Shown: positions 46,785-58,800 of the stretch, in pieces
Numbering within the stretch: the stretch's first letter is position 1
Layout: each line of letters begins with the position of its first letter
Source: Escallonia rubra
Lineage: Eukaryota > Streptophyta > Magnoliopsida > Escalloniales > Escalloniaceae
Direction: 5' to 3'
Assembly: GCA_033065855.1 (NCBI GenBank)
Contig: JAVXUO010002686.1
Span: 62,001 to 126,000, forward strand
DNA length: 64,000 nucleotides
The notes under the pieces: generated by a model
Databases searched by the model: none
What the model saw: only the letters and a program-made list of their open reading frames with translations
What the model was told of the DNA's origin: nothing
Program-made: the position numbers and the translations under genes

Positions 46785-47579
46785 ATGGCGGAGTTACAGC
46801 CACCAGAACCCCCAGTCACCACCACCACCACCACCACCGCACCACCACCGCCGCCGCCGCCTCCAACCACCATCAACATCGCCAACAACCTCGCCCCAAG
46901 CCTAGCCCCCAAGCGCCAGCGCCGCCCCAGCGTCCGCCTCGGCGAGATCGGCGATCACCCCCGCCGCCACAAATCGCCGTGGCGCTTCCACCGGCATCCC
47001 ACCCTGGCCTCCAAATCATCCAAAACCCGCCCCCTCACCAACCTCGTCAACAACGGCGGGGGCAACCTTAACAATTACACCGAAACCCTAGAATCCGAAG
47101 ACAATCTCGAATTTGGCCACCAAAAGCCGAAACTAAGGCGATCGGTTAAACGCGTCAGAACTAACTGGCCGGTCTTAAGAGCCGGTAACGGAGTCGATAA
47201 CAGCGAAGAGAACAGGGATTTTGAAGCGGAGGGCTCGGAAAGTCCGTTAAAAGAAGCGAGTCCGGTGAATTCTATCGACAATGTGGGGTTGGATTCGTCG
47301 TGGCACGGGCAGCGGAGAACGATTAGGGCTACGGTTTCGGAGAGCAGGGAGGATGGACTGCCCGAATCGAATAAATGCGGGACCAGTGACGGGGTGAGGG
47401 AGTGGTTGATTGGGCTGGGGCTGGGGCGATACGCTGCAGTTTTCGAGATACACGAGGTGGATGACGAGGTGCTGCCGATGCTGACGCTCGAGGATCTCAA
47501 GGACATGGGGATAAACGCGGTTGGCTCGAGGCGGAAAATGTACACTTCGATTTTGAAGCTTCGCAAGGGGTTTTCGTGA
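46785..47579 (+). CDS. SAM (sterile alpha motif) domain protein, single exon
   Basis: Intronless 264-aa frame. Starting at MAELQPPEPP, the protein has a Thr/Pro-rich low-complexity segment, a basic stretch (APKRQRRPSVRLGEIGDHP, then HKSPWRF) typical of a plant SAM family, a Ser/Asn-rich middle, and a C-terminal SAM domain (~200-264): VREWLIGLGLGRYAAVFEIH, DDEVLPMLTLEDLKDMGI and GSRRKMYTSILKLRKGF. SAM domains form homo- or hetero-oligomers; this plant group (Arabidopsis At3g48800/At5g23680-like, from memory) has no defined biochemical role. The basic RQRRPSVRLGEIG block suggests nuclear location or nucleic-acid binding, which is inference. The start at 46785 is chosen over 46644 because upstream residues look like translated leader. 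It is the only plus-strand gene in the window. Confidence 0.92.
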   Translation: MAELQPPEPPVTTTTTTTAPPPPPPPPTTINIANNLAPSLAPKRQRRPSVRLGEIGDHPRRHKSPWRFHRHPTLASKSSKTRPLTNLVNNGGGNLNNYTETLESEDNLEFGHQKPKLRRSVKRVRTNWPVLRAGNGVDNSEENRDFEAEGSESPLKEASPVNSIDNVGLDSSWHGQRRTIRATVSESREDGLPESNKCGTSDGVREWLIGLGLGRYAAVFEIHEVDDEVLPMLTLEDLKDMGINAVGSRRKMYTSILKLRKGFS

Positions 47580-49604
47580 GTTGTTCTTTTGTGGATTTCA
47601 TTTTTGTTTTCGTCTAGTTTTAATTGAGTTAGAACACTCTGGCCATTGCAGAGATGGATATGGATATGCATGTCTGAAATGGCTTGAGTTCTTTTTGTCT
47701 TGTTATTTGTATTTTGTTATGAATAATGATCATATATCTCTAATGGTAATTAGTTTGGCAGTCAAATTGATTACGTTTTACAATTGCCTTGAGCATGCTC
47801 TTACTCCCTATGAAAACATTGTTGTTGATATGGAAAATGAGTTGATATAAAAAGAAAGCCAGTTGCTTGGTTAATTCTTATCAGGTTTTCTTAGTATTCA
47901 ACTCCATATACATTCCGGAGAGAATTGCTTGATGATTTTAGGAATGTCAGACTTGAATATGTACTAAACTTGGGTCAGAGTTATGTAGCCCCCTACTTAT
48001 TTTATGTCTTTGTTTCCTATGCTAATATGGTGAGAAGAATCTAAAGCTTTAATGCGATTTTTAGTTGCTTGTCATACTTTCTCCAGAGATTTGCTTAACA
48101 ACCGTAATACTACGTCAGACTTTGGTTTTATTGTTTGTTCTCTGTTCAGCCCTTTACTGTTTATTCAGACTATCCACCTTCTTGTTTTTGTTTTGAGGAA
48201 TTTAAAGTATTGCGTGTTATACTTAACTTGGTTTGACGCTCTCTGTTATACAAACCCCTTTCCTGAATCATTTACAACTCATCTTCTTAGTTGTTCCTCT
48301 AAAGATGCGTTGGCTTCTCTTTTCGTAAATAGTCTGTAACTCTGCAGTCTAAAGCAGCATGAACATGGAAGTAGTAGTTTGAGGAAATTTGGGCTCACAA
48401 ACTAAGAATAATGACTCATCAGCACAGGATAGGAATTTTGAGTAGAATTTGGTCAAGGACATGTGCCGTGATCAGAACATTTCTTATTCATGTCATGACT
48501 TGCAGGTTGCAATAGATTAATTGGATGAACTTGATTTAGAGCTCGTTTGATACACCCCACAAACTTATCATAGAATATATATATGTTTTACCTACAAGTG
48601 CTAGAATGTGTGACCTCTGGAGTTTCAGATTTTGTTCATGTAGTTCTTCTTAAAACATGAATTGATTTGAAAACTATCCCAATTGAAATACTAAATGAAG
48701 TTCTGCCCTGCTTGCTGATTTTTTGTAATGTAAGATAGTGATAAGTATATACGTTTTACTGGTATCCTTTTCAATATTTTGGACAGCTTTGGTAGTTGTA
48801 TAGTTTTTTAGGTAGCTGCTAGTCTTTCTGTAATTTAGGGTTCGCCTTCTTGGCAGTTTTAAATAGAACTTCAGTTCTCAAAAAGAGAAAAAAGGAAAGA
48901 AAAAAAATTCTCTAAAGACATTTTGAAGCTCCTGACTGACTGCAATCATACGATCTTTATTATGCCAGAGACAGCAATTTGGGCTTCTAAGGGTGTTTAA
49001 CAGATATTACTTGCGACCTTGATGATTCATGAAATACTTGTTAGTATGAGTATAATGTAACTCATATAGTCGTTGAGCTACTGTGGAGCAACATGTAATT
49101 AACTGCTGAATCTTAAATTTCAGCTGAAAAACTAGATATAAAAGCTTATGGTAGTAGGCGAAGTTTGTTTCTGATTTTATATGAAAGAATAATCTAGTTG
49201 AAGGAGGAAGACTTAATGGTTGAAGACATTGACATTCGGATAGTTTATGCTTTTTGCAATGATGGCGTGAAGGTTGGATTTTTGTTTAGAAACTTTGCTT
49301 TAAATTTTGATCCATTACTTGTTTGCTCATAAGTTCATAGTTCCTCTGATCCCTAACTAGGTGATCACAAGCTTTAAACAATAGGTCATGGAAAATGGCT
49401 TAGTATGGGAGGCCTTCTTGGACTAAGAGTTCCTGAGAAGTTGATATATTCTGGTGATCTTCTAAAGCAAGAAACTACTTTAAAGTGCCATAGTGAACAT
49501 TGAGTTCTTAATATGTTGGCAACTTAAAAGTTGGACAAAGTTCCACTATGTCTTCTTTGGTTAGAATGGGTGAGTTGAAAGGAGAAGGAAGAGAAATAGA
49601 AGTG

Positions 49605-49713
49605 TTTAATATCTATATATGTACTAGATTTACTTTCTAATTGGGGTATGCACTGTAGAAATATTTAATATCTATATATGTACTAGATTTACTTTCTAAC
49701 TGGGGTATGCACG
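49605..49713. repeat. Tandem 59-bp repeat
   Basis: TTTAATATCTATATATGTAC...GGGGTATGCAC (about 49 bp) occurs at 49605 and again at 49664 with a single visible difference (TAATTGG against TAACTGG), joined by a short GTAGAAATA linker. Confidence 0.85.
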
Positions 49714-51434
49714 GGAGAGAACGCGAAGTAAAGGAATCTGGAAAAGTTATTAGGGACTTGGGGGTGTTTAGCATATAGACCTCGTGACGTTAAGGATTTA
49801 TGGAGTACCAAGTATTACGGGGCTGGTATATTCTTTGAGGAGCTAATGTTGAGCAAGATTTGTGAGTTGGATTATGCAAAATAAGCAGATATATGAATGG
49901 AAGAAAAGGGTTCATGTACCGGATCCGAACTAGTTTGGTGATGATGAACCAGATATATGAATGTTTGCTTTTCCTGGTTATTAGGGCTTCCTCTGGCACT
50001 GCTTATCAAAAGAGAAATATTTCCTTCCTATCATGGGAGGGGAGAACTTTTGAAGTTTCAAACCTCGATGGTATTACTTACATTCAAGACGGAGGAGTTA
50101 GGTGTGGTGTTATGTTTGCTAATCCTCCCTCCACCGCCCCTCTCTCTCAATTACTCACTCAAAGGTGAATTCCAATTCCTTCAATGTCTTTCCTTGATTC
50201 TAGTACCTGAACAGCTTTAAAAAATTTGGGAATGCTCTTTCTATTTTAAGTGGGGTGCGTGTGGGTTTTTTTTTTTTGGGGGTTTGGGGAGGGGGGTGCC
50301 CAACCCCAACGCACACAGAAAAACTAGAGCAATATGAAAGCCATTTGCATGGTACAGTCAAGTAGGTGTTGCATATATCACTGGAAAACATGCATAACAC
50401 ATTATCAGTGTTCAGTTTGTTTGTTGGTCGATAAGAGTCGACGGTGTTGAGTTATCTAGATACAGAGGAGCGGTAAATATACAGCTTGGCAGTAGAAGTC
50501 AATCTGTTCTAGGTCTGGACCTGAACGGGTTTAGGGCACTTAGTTCCTTTTCCTCTTTTCTAATAATTTAGTTGAATACCCACGCTGGACAATGTCGGGG
50601 GAGTTCAATCAGCTTGGGACATGCTTTCACATTTCAAAGTTAGGCGGAATGGAAAATATACCTGTCCTATATATGAGGTATAAACATTTGTGTACGTATC
50701 TTGCTTGTCGAGATGGTAGACCTCATTTTGTTACTCTGCAATAATCATGGTCAAATTACGGGAGTCACATTGTTCTTTTCTATTTGTGCATAAATTCTGC
50801 ACATGTTTTTGGCTTATTATCTTTGACTTGTAGGACTTCTAGATAAGTTTTGTCCATTTTTCTTGTTACTATCATCGCTACTCCTAATAAGCTGCTGAAT
50901 CTATTCTCAACTTCCTTAACTTTTATGGATTCTTTATTTTCGGAGACAATTTCTTCTTTTTTTTAAGCATCAACGGCTTTAGTCAGTATTGGTTCCTCCT
51001 TTTTACAACCTCCTGTTTTATAGCATGTCATTGACTCAATTTTGCATGGAGAACGTGCTTTGGAGCAGCAGCACATTGTTCCCCGAACTAAGGTTCCATG
51101 TCCTCCTGCAGCTCTCTTCTTTGGCAATTCATCTCTAGTTATTAGTCATCTGTTTGTTTCATTAGTGAGACTCTTACTTCTCTCCTGCACCTGCTCTGAG
51201 GCAGTTGGATGCACTCTGTTTGTTCAGTTTTCTAAAGCTAACTGGTGGATGGTCTCGGTGTTTCTTATTCAGGAGGCTCCTTTGTGCGATCTAGTTTTGT
51301 AGAAATAGCAAGTTAGGTAGAAGATAGACGGATCTAAAGGTGGGTAAAGAAAGAGGATGCAATTTTGGTGTGCAGATTTTTGTGCTACCGATCTGAATAT
51401 CTGCCTTCAGAACTGTGGCCTAGCCTCCTGAGGC

Positions 51435-51715
51435 GATCCAGTCCATCAGTGTATATAGATAGAAGATGCATTTCATGCTAACCTTATTTTTTTTAATCAG
51501 GAAATGTGCATTGGCAACGAACGTAAACTAAAACAGACTAAATATGTATTGCAGAAGCAGGAGATCCACTGATCCAGTCCAGCAGTATGAAATGCATCTA
51601 CTTTTTTTAGTCAGCAACAAAACCTAATGTAGTCCTGAGGTGATCCAGTCCAGCCGTGTAGATAGATAGAAGATGCATATCAAGCTTACTTTTGTTTTTT
51701 AATCAGGTCATACAA
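51435..51715. repeat. Direct ~70-bp repeat
   Basis: GATCCAGTCCA...GTGTA, then AGATAGAAGATGCAT, CAAGCTTAC/CATGCTAAC and TTTTTAATCAGG occur near 51437-51502 and 51641-51707. A third partial motif (CTGATCCAGTCCAGCAG) lies near 51571. Confidence 0.7.
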
Positions 51716-52860
51716 ACCTAATGTAGCTCATTTTGCAATAAAACAATATCAGTGTCCTTCCTCAGATCAAGGCCCTGTGCCGGAAGTAACCATGGTGGCC
51801 TAATAATTTGGAGCTGTTACCCTGGTGTGTCACTTTCCTCTGAAGCTGAAGCTCTGGTTGAAGTTTCTACTTGCAGGAAAAATAGTATCCTGAAAAGGTT
51901 TCTACTTGCAATGAAGTCGCTTCTGAGAGGCCCAAAAGGGAACCAGTTGTGGTACCGAAGTGGTACGCTCCCCAATAGTCGAATATACTCGGGCTAAAAG
52001 GCTATCACGGGCTTTGCTAATGGCCCCAAGTGGGCTTGAGGCCTTGGCAACCTTTATGGTAGAGTGGAGAAAGTCTTTCTGGAGTGTTACCAGTATAGCT
52101 TAATTACCATAAATGGTGTCTGTTGCTGCAGATTTCCTTTGCCCATGTGAAAATGGGGGGCAAAATGAGAAGAGCAGCTGCCTTGAAGGGCCAAACCGTT
52201 TTCTCTAAAGGTATTTCACTGCTCAAATATCACGAGTCCCCCAAAATAGAACCCATGAACAAAAACAGATACATATGCAGAACAAAATGAAGTTTGTGCT
52301 AATGCTTACAAGGGTGACCATACTAGATAACGGTTTCGTGGGCATAAATTCATGTCTTGTTCCTTTCCTAGTTCACTCTCCAAGGGCCACCAAAGGTGCA
52401 TTATATTCAAAATCTGATGTTATCCTTTAGTGACACTTAGAACGCGAATGCATCATATGTAAAAGAATATAAATTTAATCGCACGTAGAAGAGTGTGAGA
52501 TGCTAAGAAAAAGTATATACGAATAACCACAATTTCTTACGGATTGGAGAGATAAATACGAAGCATCTTGAAATAAGAGGCTATAATGAAAATACAATAG
52601 CCCCTTGGTTAAGGTCTACCATGCATATCACAAAAACAGAGACATGATCACAGTATCTTGGGGGTGTATGGATCCGATCCCAACTATTTCCTCTCTCCAT
52701 CAACCTAAATTAAATAGAAGGTTAAACAACAAAACCCACTTGGAAAAAGGGGAAAATTTAAAGAAAGAAAGTGTTGTTCATAACTTAACAATGATACATA
52801 GTGTGGGGAGAGGATTGATTTCAGAATATGAATATATTATGATATATGATGATGAATAAC

Positions 52861-55800
52861 TTAAGCCCTCCTGGCGTAGTGCAGCACCATGACATGATCA
52901 GCGGTTGACGAGTCTGGAAGCAAAGTGACCGCGTCTCTCGGACTCCATACATTATCCCGTACATGCTGCAACGTCAAGAATGGCAGCAGAAGTTGCCCTC
53001 TGCATGTTATCTCTATCTGCTTCATTTCCATCAACCCACACGTCCACGTCCACACGCATCAAAACATGTTAGAAATATATATTGTGAATGATGATGATGA
53101 TGCACCAAGCAAGATGATAATTTGGAATGTTAGGTAATGGGATGAAAAGTTAGTACTACACCATGGAAACATCAATTATTCATTATAAGCTCGATCATTT
53201 GCATGAATTCAACTTCAAAAAACACCGATCTTAGAAATGATGAAAGAAATTAAAGATTAGATCTCGTTCTTCCACTTTGCAACGGCAAATATTATTTTGT
53301 GTAAAAAATTTCATGATAATATAAGTAGTACTTGTACTGATGTACACGTGTTAGTAATGTGGTTACGAAATTATAAGATGACAATTTCTTTAGGCATGTA
53401 TAAATTAATACTATGGAAATATTATAAGAATTCAAACACAAAAAGAAAGCTAACCTTAATGTGTTTTTTTTTTCTTTTGTAATATAGAGATTTTGAACTT
53501 GGAAAAATACAGATGGAATGGTGGAAAGAAAAGATAAAGAGTCTGACGGCTGGCGCACAAACAGTCAAAAAACTCAACAGAAAGGAACCATAATACATTA
53601 ATATTACCTTATAGTGACGTTTTTGTAAATATATTAAGTATGAGTACCCATTATATAAAAATGCTAAAAAAAGGGTCTCCCCGAGTACATACATAGACCA
53701 TCAAAACATCAATTATTCGTTATAATAAGCTCATGGGCATGAACCGAACTTTGGAAACACTAGTCGTAGAAATAACGTGGTAGAAACGATGAACGAATTA
53801 AAGATTTGATCTTGTCTGTCCATTTTACCACGACAAATACTATTTTACGTAAAAAAAGAAAAAAGAAAATAGATTCATGATAACAGTGATGGAATTTTTT
53901 TTCACTATTACAATGAAATCCTGTTCGCAATTATGAAGGTAGAGTGCATGTCATGAAGATCACTTGGACAACCGTGTGAATCATCTTATAATGATTATCA
54001 TTTCAGACATGATTTTGACACTGCTTCTTTATTAACTCATGTGTAAATAGTTCTCCTACAGTAATAATTTCCGATTTTCCCTTTAATTTTTTTGTCTACT
54101 TTGTTCACCCCAACTTGCCTATCTAGCATAATAATAAAACATTATTTACTTTCTCTACCTTTACTTTATTTTGTTTGGGTCAATATAAAGTTACTTATAA
54201 GCATATGAGATATTACGTTGTCTAATATTATAAGTAGTAAACTATTTTGTCTTGCTGATCGGAGGACACGACATAAGATGCAACACTCGATCGATAAGAT
54301 AACTGTAATATTATATGTTAACGGATTGCTTTAGCTATAAAGAATAATCGCTAAAAATGCTCGGTTGCTTTTGTTAAATTTTAAAGCAATAAAATATTAT
54401 CAATATATTCAACTACTTTTCGTTTGGCCAATACTAGCTACTGTACAACACAATAGAAAGTCGTGATTCCAGGTTAAAATAAAACATCCGAGAGCAATAC
54501 AATAAAGTAATCGCTAAAAATATGTGTTGTTATCGTCAAACTTTGGTCGTCAGCTAAGGCAGTATTGAAGTCATGCTTTGTCACACACACAGGCTCACGT
54601 CTTCCTTCATTCTACAGCTTCCTCTGTATGTATGTGTAACGTCTACTTTTGCCGCACGATTGAACTCTACTCGACTTTAATCATTTATCCCCAGACCCAC
54701 CCACCCAGACTTTCCTCCTAAGCCACCATCATTACACCTTAGACTTTCCTTTTTAATAACATTAAAACCCTAAAGAAAAAGGTTCATTATTTATATATAT
54801 ATGCATTTACATACGACGTTTCCAAAATGTACGGCGAGGTAACCGGCAGCAGCACTATCTTAATAAAACCTGTAAACATGTCATCGTCGTCCCACGCCAA
54901 TCGCATGCACGTCTCCTTCAAGTTAAACAAACCCTAAACTACCAGTCTTAATAAACCTACGTTTCGAGCATTAATTATTCCTTACCAGTTACCACTCCCC
55001 AATATAAAACCCAGGAAAAATCTTCTTCAAACCTTTAAGAACAGTATGAATCTGCCTTTCCTGGGTGTTTTTCAATTGTGCATGCATCCCATTCACACAC
55101 GTTAGGGGTATTCATTATTAAGGAAACTCTTATGTATCTATCTATCTATCTATCTACTGATCTATCAAATCAGTGCTTTTTTTTCTCTATTTGATTCTTT
55201 TGTACAACTTGGAATGATTCTGTTGTGGATTTATCACTCATGCATTGCTTTCCTTCGACGTAAACTGTGGATTTGTTTTTCAAAAGAAAGATTTCTTGGT
55301 TGGTGTTGGGAGTGTGTGTATTGAGATGATGATGGATGGGGGGGCTTTTATATTTTCAATCACGAGTGCACCACTTAGTGTTCTTGATGGAACGTCTTTG
55401 CGCAGGATCCGTGCGAAGGCTGAGAAGGAACTTGCGAAAGCATGACGACGAGGCATGCAGAAGGGTTTCGAGAGAACGACCACAGGGTCCACGTGTGGCT
55501 TTCGTGGCCCTACGATGATATGATTTTTGATCTGTTAGCATCAACTTTATAACATGGTAATGAGTGTCAACTAGGACAAGATCATCCGAGTTGATAAAGA
55601 TTGATGTTTTCTCATCTTAAAGTCAATGCACTCCATGAAATTATATATATCATGTTCATGACATCCCCTCTCTCTATTTTTTTGCCTTCCCCCCCATTGA
55701 TTATTGCCTAAAAGACCATTATTCTGGTCGCGCTAAACAACCAACAAACATGTATACTAATTTATGATAGTCAAGTCTCGCTAAACCATAGTTTCTCATC

Positions 55801-58800
55801 CTAATTAAATTAGACATATGGAGAAAAATGGTGATCGTAACCAAAATTATATAAATTAAAATAAACTGTACGTGTTGATGTCAACTAGTATAAGAAATAA
55901 ATTTTTTTTTTTTGATATGGTACAAAAATAGTTGAGACTGATCGTGTAATAACCAAGCTTGTTGCCTTCGATGGACCAACAAGATCTTTTGTTCTATTTG
56001 CAAGTTTTCGGACTAGCTATGGTCTTGCTACCCATTCATTCATAAACCTAATCATTGGCTACACATATAGCTGCATGCCATGAGCGGAACGTGAGATTTG
56101 ACATTTCAAGAAAATGGAATTGGTTTCCACAACAAACAATAATATTATTCACTTGACAATCAATCCTAACACCTGGGCGGTGGATCCAAAAACAAAAACT
56201 CCCTAGCTTAGCATGTTCATGGCACAAGGTTGACCTCAATATATCAAAATAAACCGAAGGTTTTGATTAGAAAAAACCAAGGAGAATGTCGAGCTTCACA
56301 CATCTTAAACAGATTGATTACTTTATGGAACATGCAACTGTCATATATGTAATCATTTCAGTATGTGTATAGACGTTCTAGGTGAAGAATACAACGTATA
56401 CCTATCATTCTAGAGAGAGAGACAGAGGGGTTGTTGCATAGAGCTGTTTACTTGAGCACGATAGTTATGATAAGATAGTGACTTAATCTCTTCTCTCCTT
56501 TCTTCATGGCATGTTTTAAGGGAATTTTCTGGGTGGTATGTGCGTCCAAATTATGGTACAAGGGTTGACTTCAATCCTAAAAAATATGGTATATGGTGGA
56601 ATGCTGTTGCTTGCATTCTGTCTGCTTTAGTTAGAATTCTTGAAATACAGTTGGGAGATGGTGTGATGGAAGTTGAACTAGCAATTCATGCATCTATTTT
56701 AAAGCAAAATGCAGGCACGTAAATCCATTAAATATACCGTAACGCTATTTTTCGCGGCAAAGGGCGGTCTAAAGTGTCGCTAGAAACACATTTAAAAATT
56801 GCTCACATGCAACATGCTTTGTCGGACCAAGCATAGTACCATTACATACCGGATATGTACTGCAGCAAGTAACACAGAAATGAACTTTGTTTATTTTTAT
56901 TTGTTTCTTAAAGCTCATCTAGTGTGTGAGATAAATCAAATCAAAGGATTTTCGTCAAAGGTTGGAATGATATCCGTCATATACAGCAGAGCAAGGTTTG
57001 CTGGCATTCCATAACTCATCGGCTTTGACCTAGGATATTTCTTAGTATAAGAATCTTGTTGTTTATGACCGTAGTTACTTGGATGAAACTGAAGACATCT
57101 TCACTTCTATCGTAAACTTAGTTTTTGACAATGGCAGTATTATCCTTTTGGATCGGAAACTGTACATTGAACTAAATATTAAAATTTTGTGTATCATGAA
57201 GCCATGCCACTCTTATTACGATACACATACTTCATAGCTAATATATACTACCTGTAGAGTCTGTTCCCGAATGAGTTTCAGCTAAAAGTTATAACAATTA
57301 TCGCTTATTCAGAAGTCCAAGCATGTGAATTAGTTGTTCAGTTCCATTTCAAATGTGACTCAGCCACTGCAAATTGGGATTATACGGAAAATTTTCCAAC
57401 GTATAAAGTGGACTAATTACGTTATGATGGGAGGGCAATTACTCCATTTCGAAACCTACGTGGGATGATCGGGAGGGGTTGCAAATAAAACCTTAAGCAA
57501 ACCATGTGGGGTTAGAAACAAAATATTCGACCTTATTAAAGTGTGTCCAACCCAAAATGTTCGAAGCGTGTCCAATCCAAACGCATACTCAAAAGGATGA
57601 AAAACCCGTCAGGTATAGAACCAATTTTAAACCCTATATATAGACGATGTAGGACTTAAAATACACTTGCACGCACAGCGCGGAATATGAGTTGATCCTG
57701 TCAAGCAGAGAGAAGCGTTGAGAAAGCGACTTAAGGACCATGGGGCGGCATGATCACGGTTGGGCTTAAGCTTTGATGATACCGTATTAACGTCTGTTGT
57801 CCAACCCAAAAAAGGATGCTCAAGAAACGGAAAAATCCACCACCAAATATAAGAGCAAATCCCAAACCACATACACAATAGATGTGAGGCTTTAACAGGA
57901 CCTTTTGTTAAGATAACTTACTCCCCACATTATCATTCTCATCTAGTTTAACCCTAAAAAGAAGCAGCCAAATTTAGTACGAGAAGTGGATTTAAGAGCA
58001 GAAGTTGGAAAAGAGAATTCAGATCGAGTTGATCCAACAATGCGAGGACAAAAAACAAAGGAAAAAACCTTAGACAAGTAGAGTGACACCCCAAGATGCC
58101 AAAATTTGAATTTAGTCAAGGAAATGAGCGAACCTTCTTGCCACCGGTTCAATCCCTTGGGCTTGAAAGTTGGAATAATTAGTCAATTTATAAGACGCAG
58201 TTAAGAGTATCTAACAACTATTAATTGTCACTACATGGGGAGTAGGAGGAAGATTCCTTCAACCACCGGGTAGCAGCCAAATTTTTGCCCGGTTAAGAAC
58301 CTTAAGAGTTTCTAATTGGCCAGCTTTTAAGGGGAAAGCCTCAAATACTCGAGGCAGGTTCATCCACTCGTTGATGGCATCGCGAAAGTAAGGGGAGGCC
58401 TGAATAATTCCTACGTCAAGGACGAAGTGGGGGAAAACAAAGAGGCAGTACGTTCTGATAATTTCCACATCTGCTGGAAATGGAGTTTAGCAGGTATAAA
58501 CCCGGATCACCCGAATCTATACGACTAAGACCCTTCTTCAACATGACTCTACTGTCACCGAGCTTGCCGCTATGAAATGTGAGCCTCTTCAGGCTACTTC
58601 CTCCACCAGAAAAACTGAATTACATGTCTTTTTCTAACAAAATGAGTAGTATTAGGCTCTACATAGTTGAATTTAGAAACCAGAAGTATTCAATCACAGA
58701 CAGAAGACTTATGTGGTTTCTATCTCGTTGTTTGTATAAAGAATGTGTCTTACTGCAAGCTCTCTGAGGAAATTAGTGTATCCCAACATTCCCAATAGGT

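Larger units (their letters stand above)
47580..52860. other. 5.3-kb convergent spacer between SAM and LAX2-like genes
   Basis: The start should be the SAM gene 3' UTR and the end the LAX2-like 3' UTR. Contains a 59-bp tandem repeat (49605-49713), a ~70-bp direct repeat (51435-51715) and a T/G-rich run (50263-50297). Several short frames show no domain. A stretch at 51840-52080 has coding-like composition broken by stops. No RNA gene was recognised. Confidence 0.5.

Noticed and set aside
46999-47671. 198-aa minus-strand frame antisense to the SAM gene
   Set aside because: Shadow of the plus-strand SAM-domain coding sequence.
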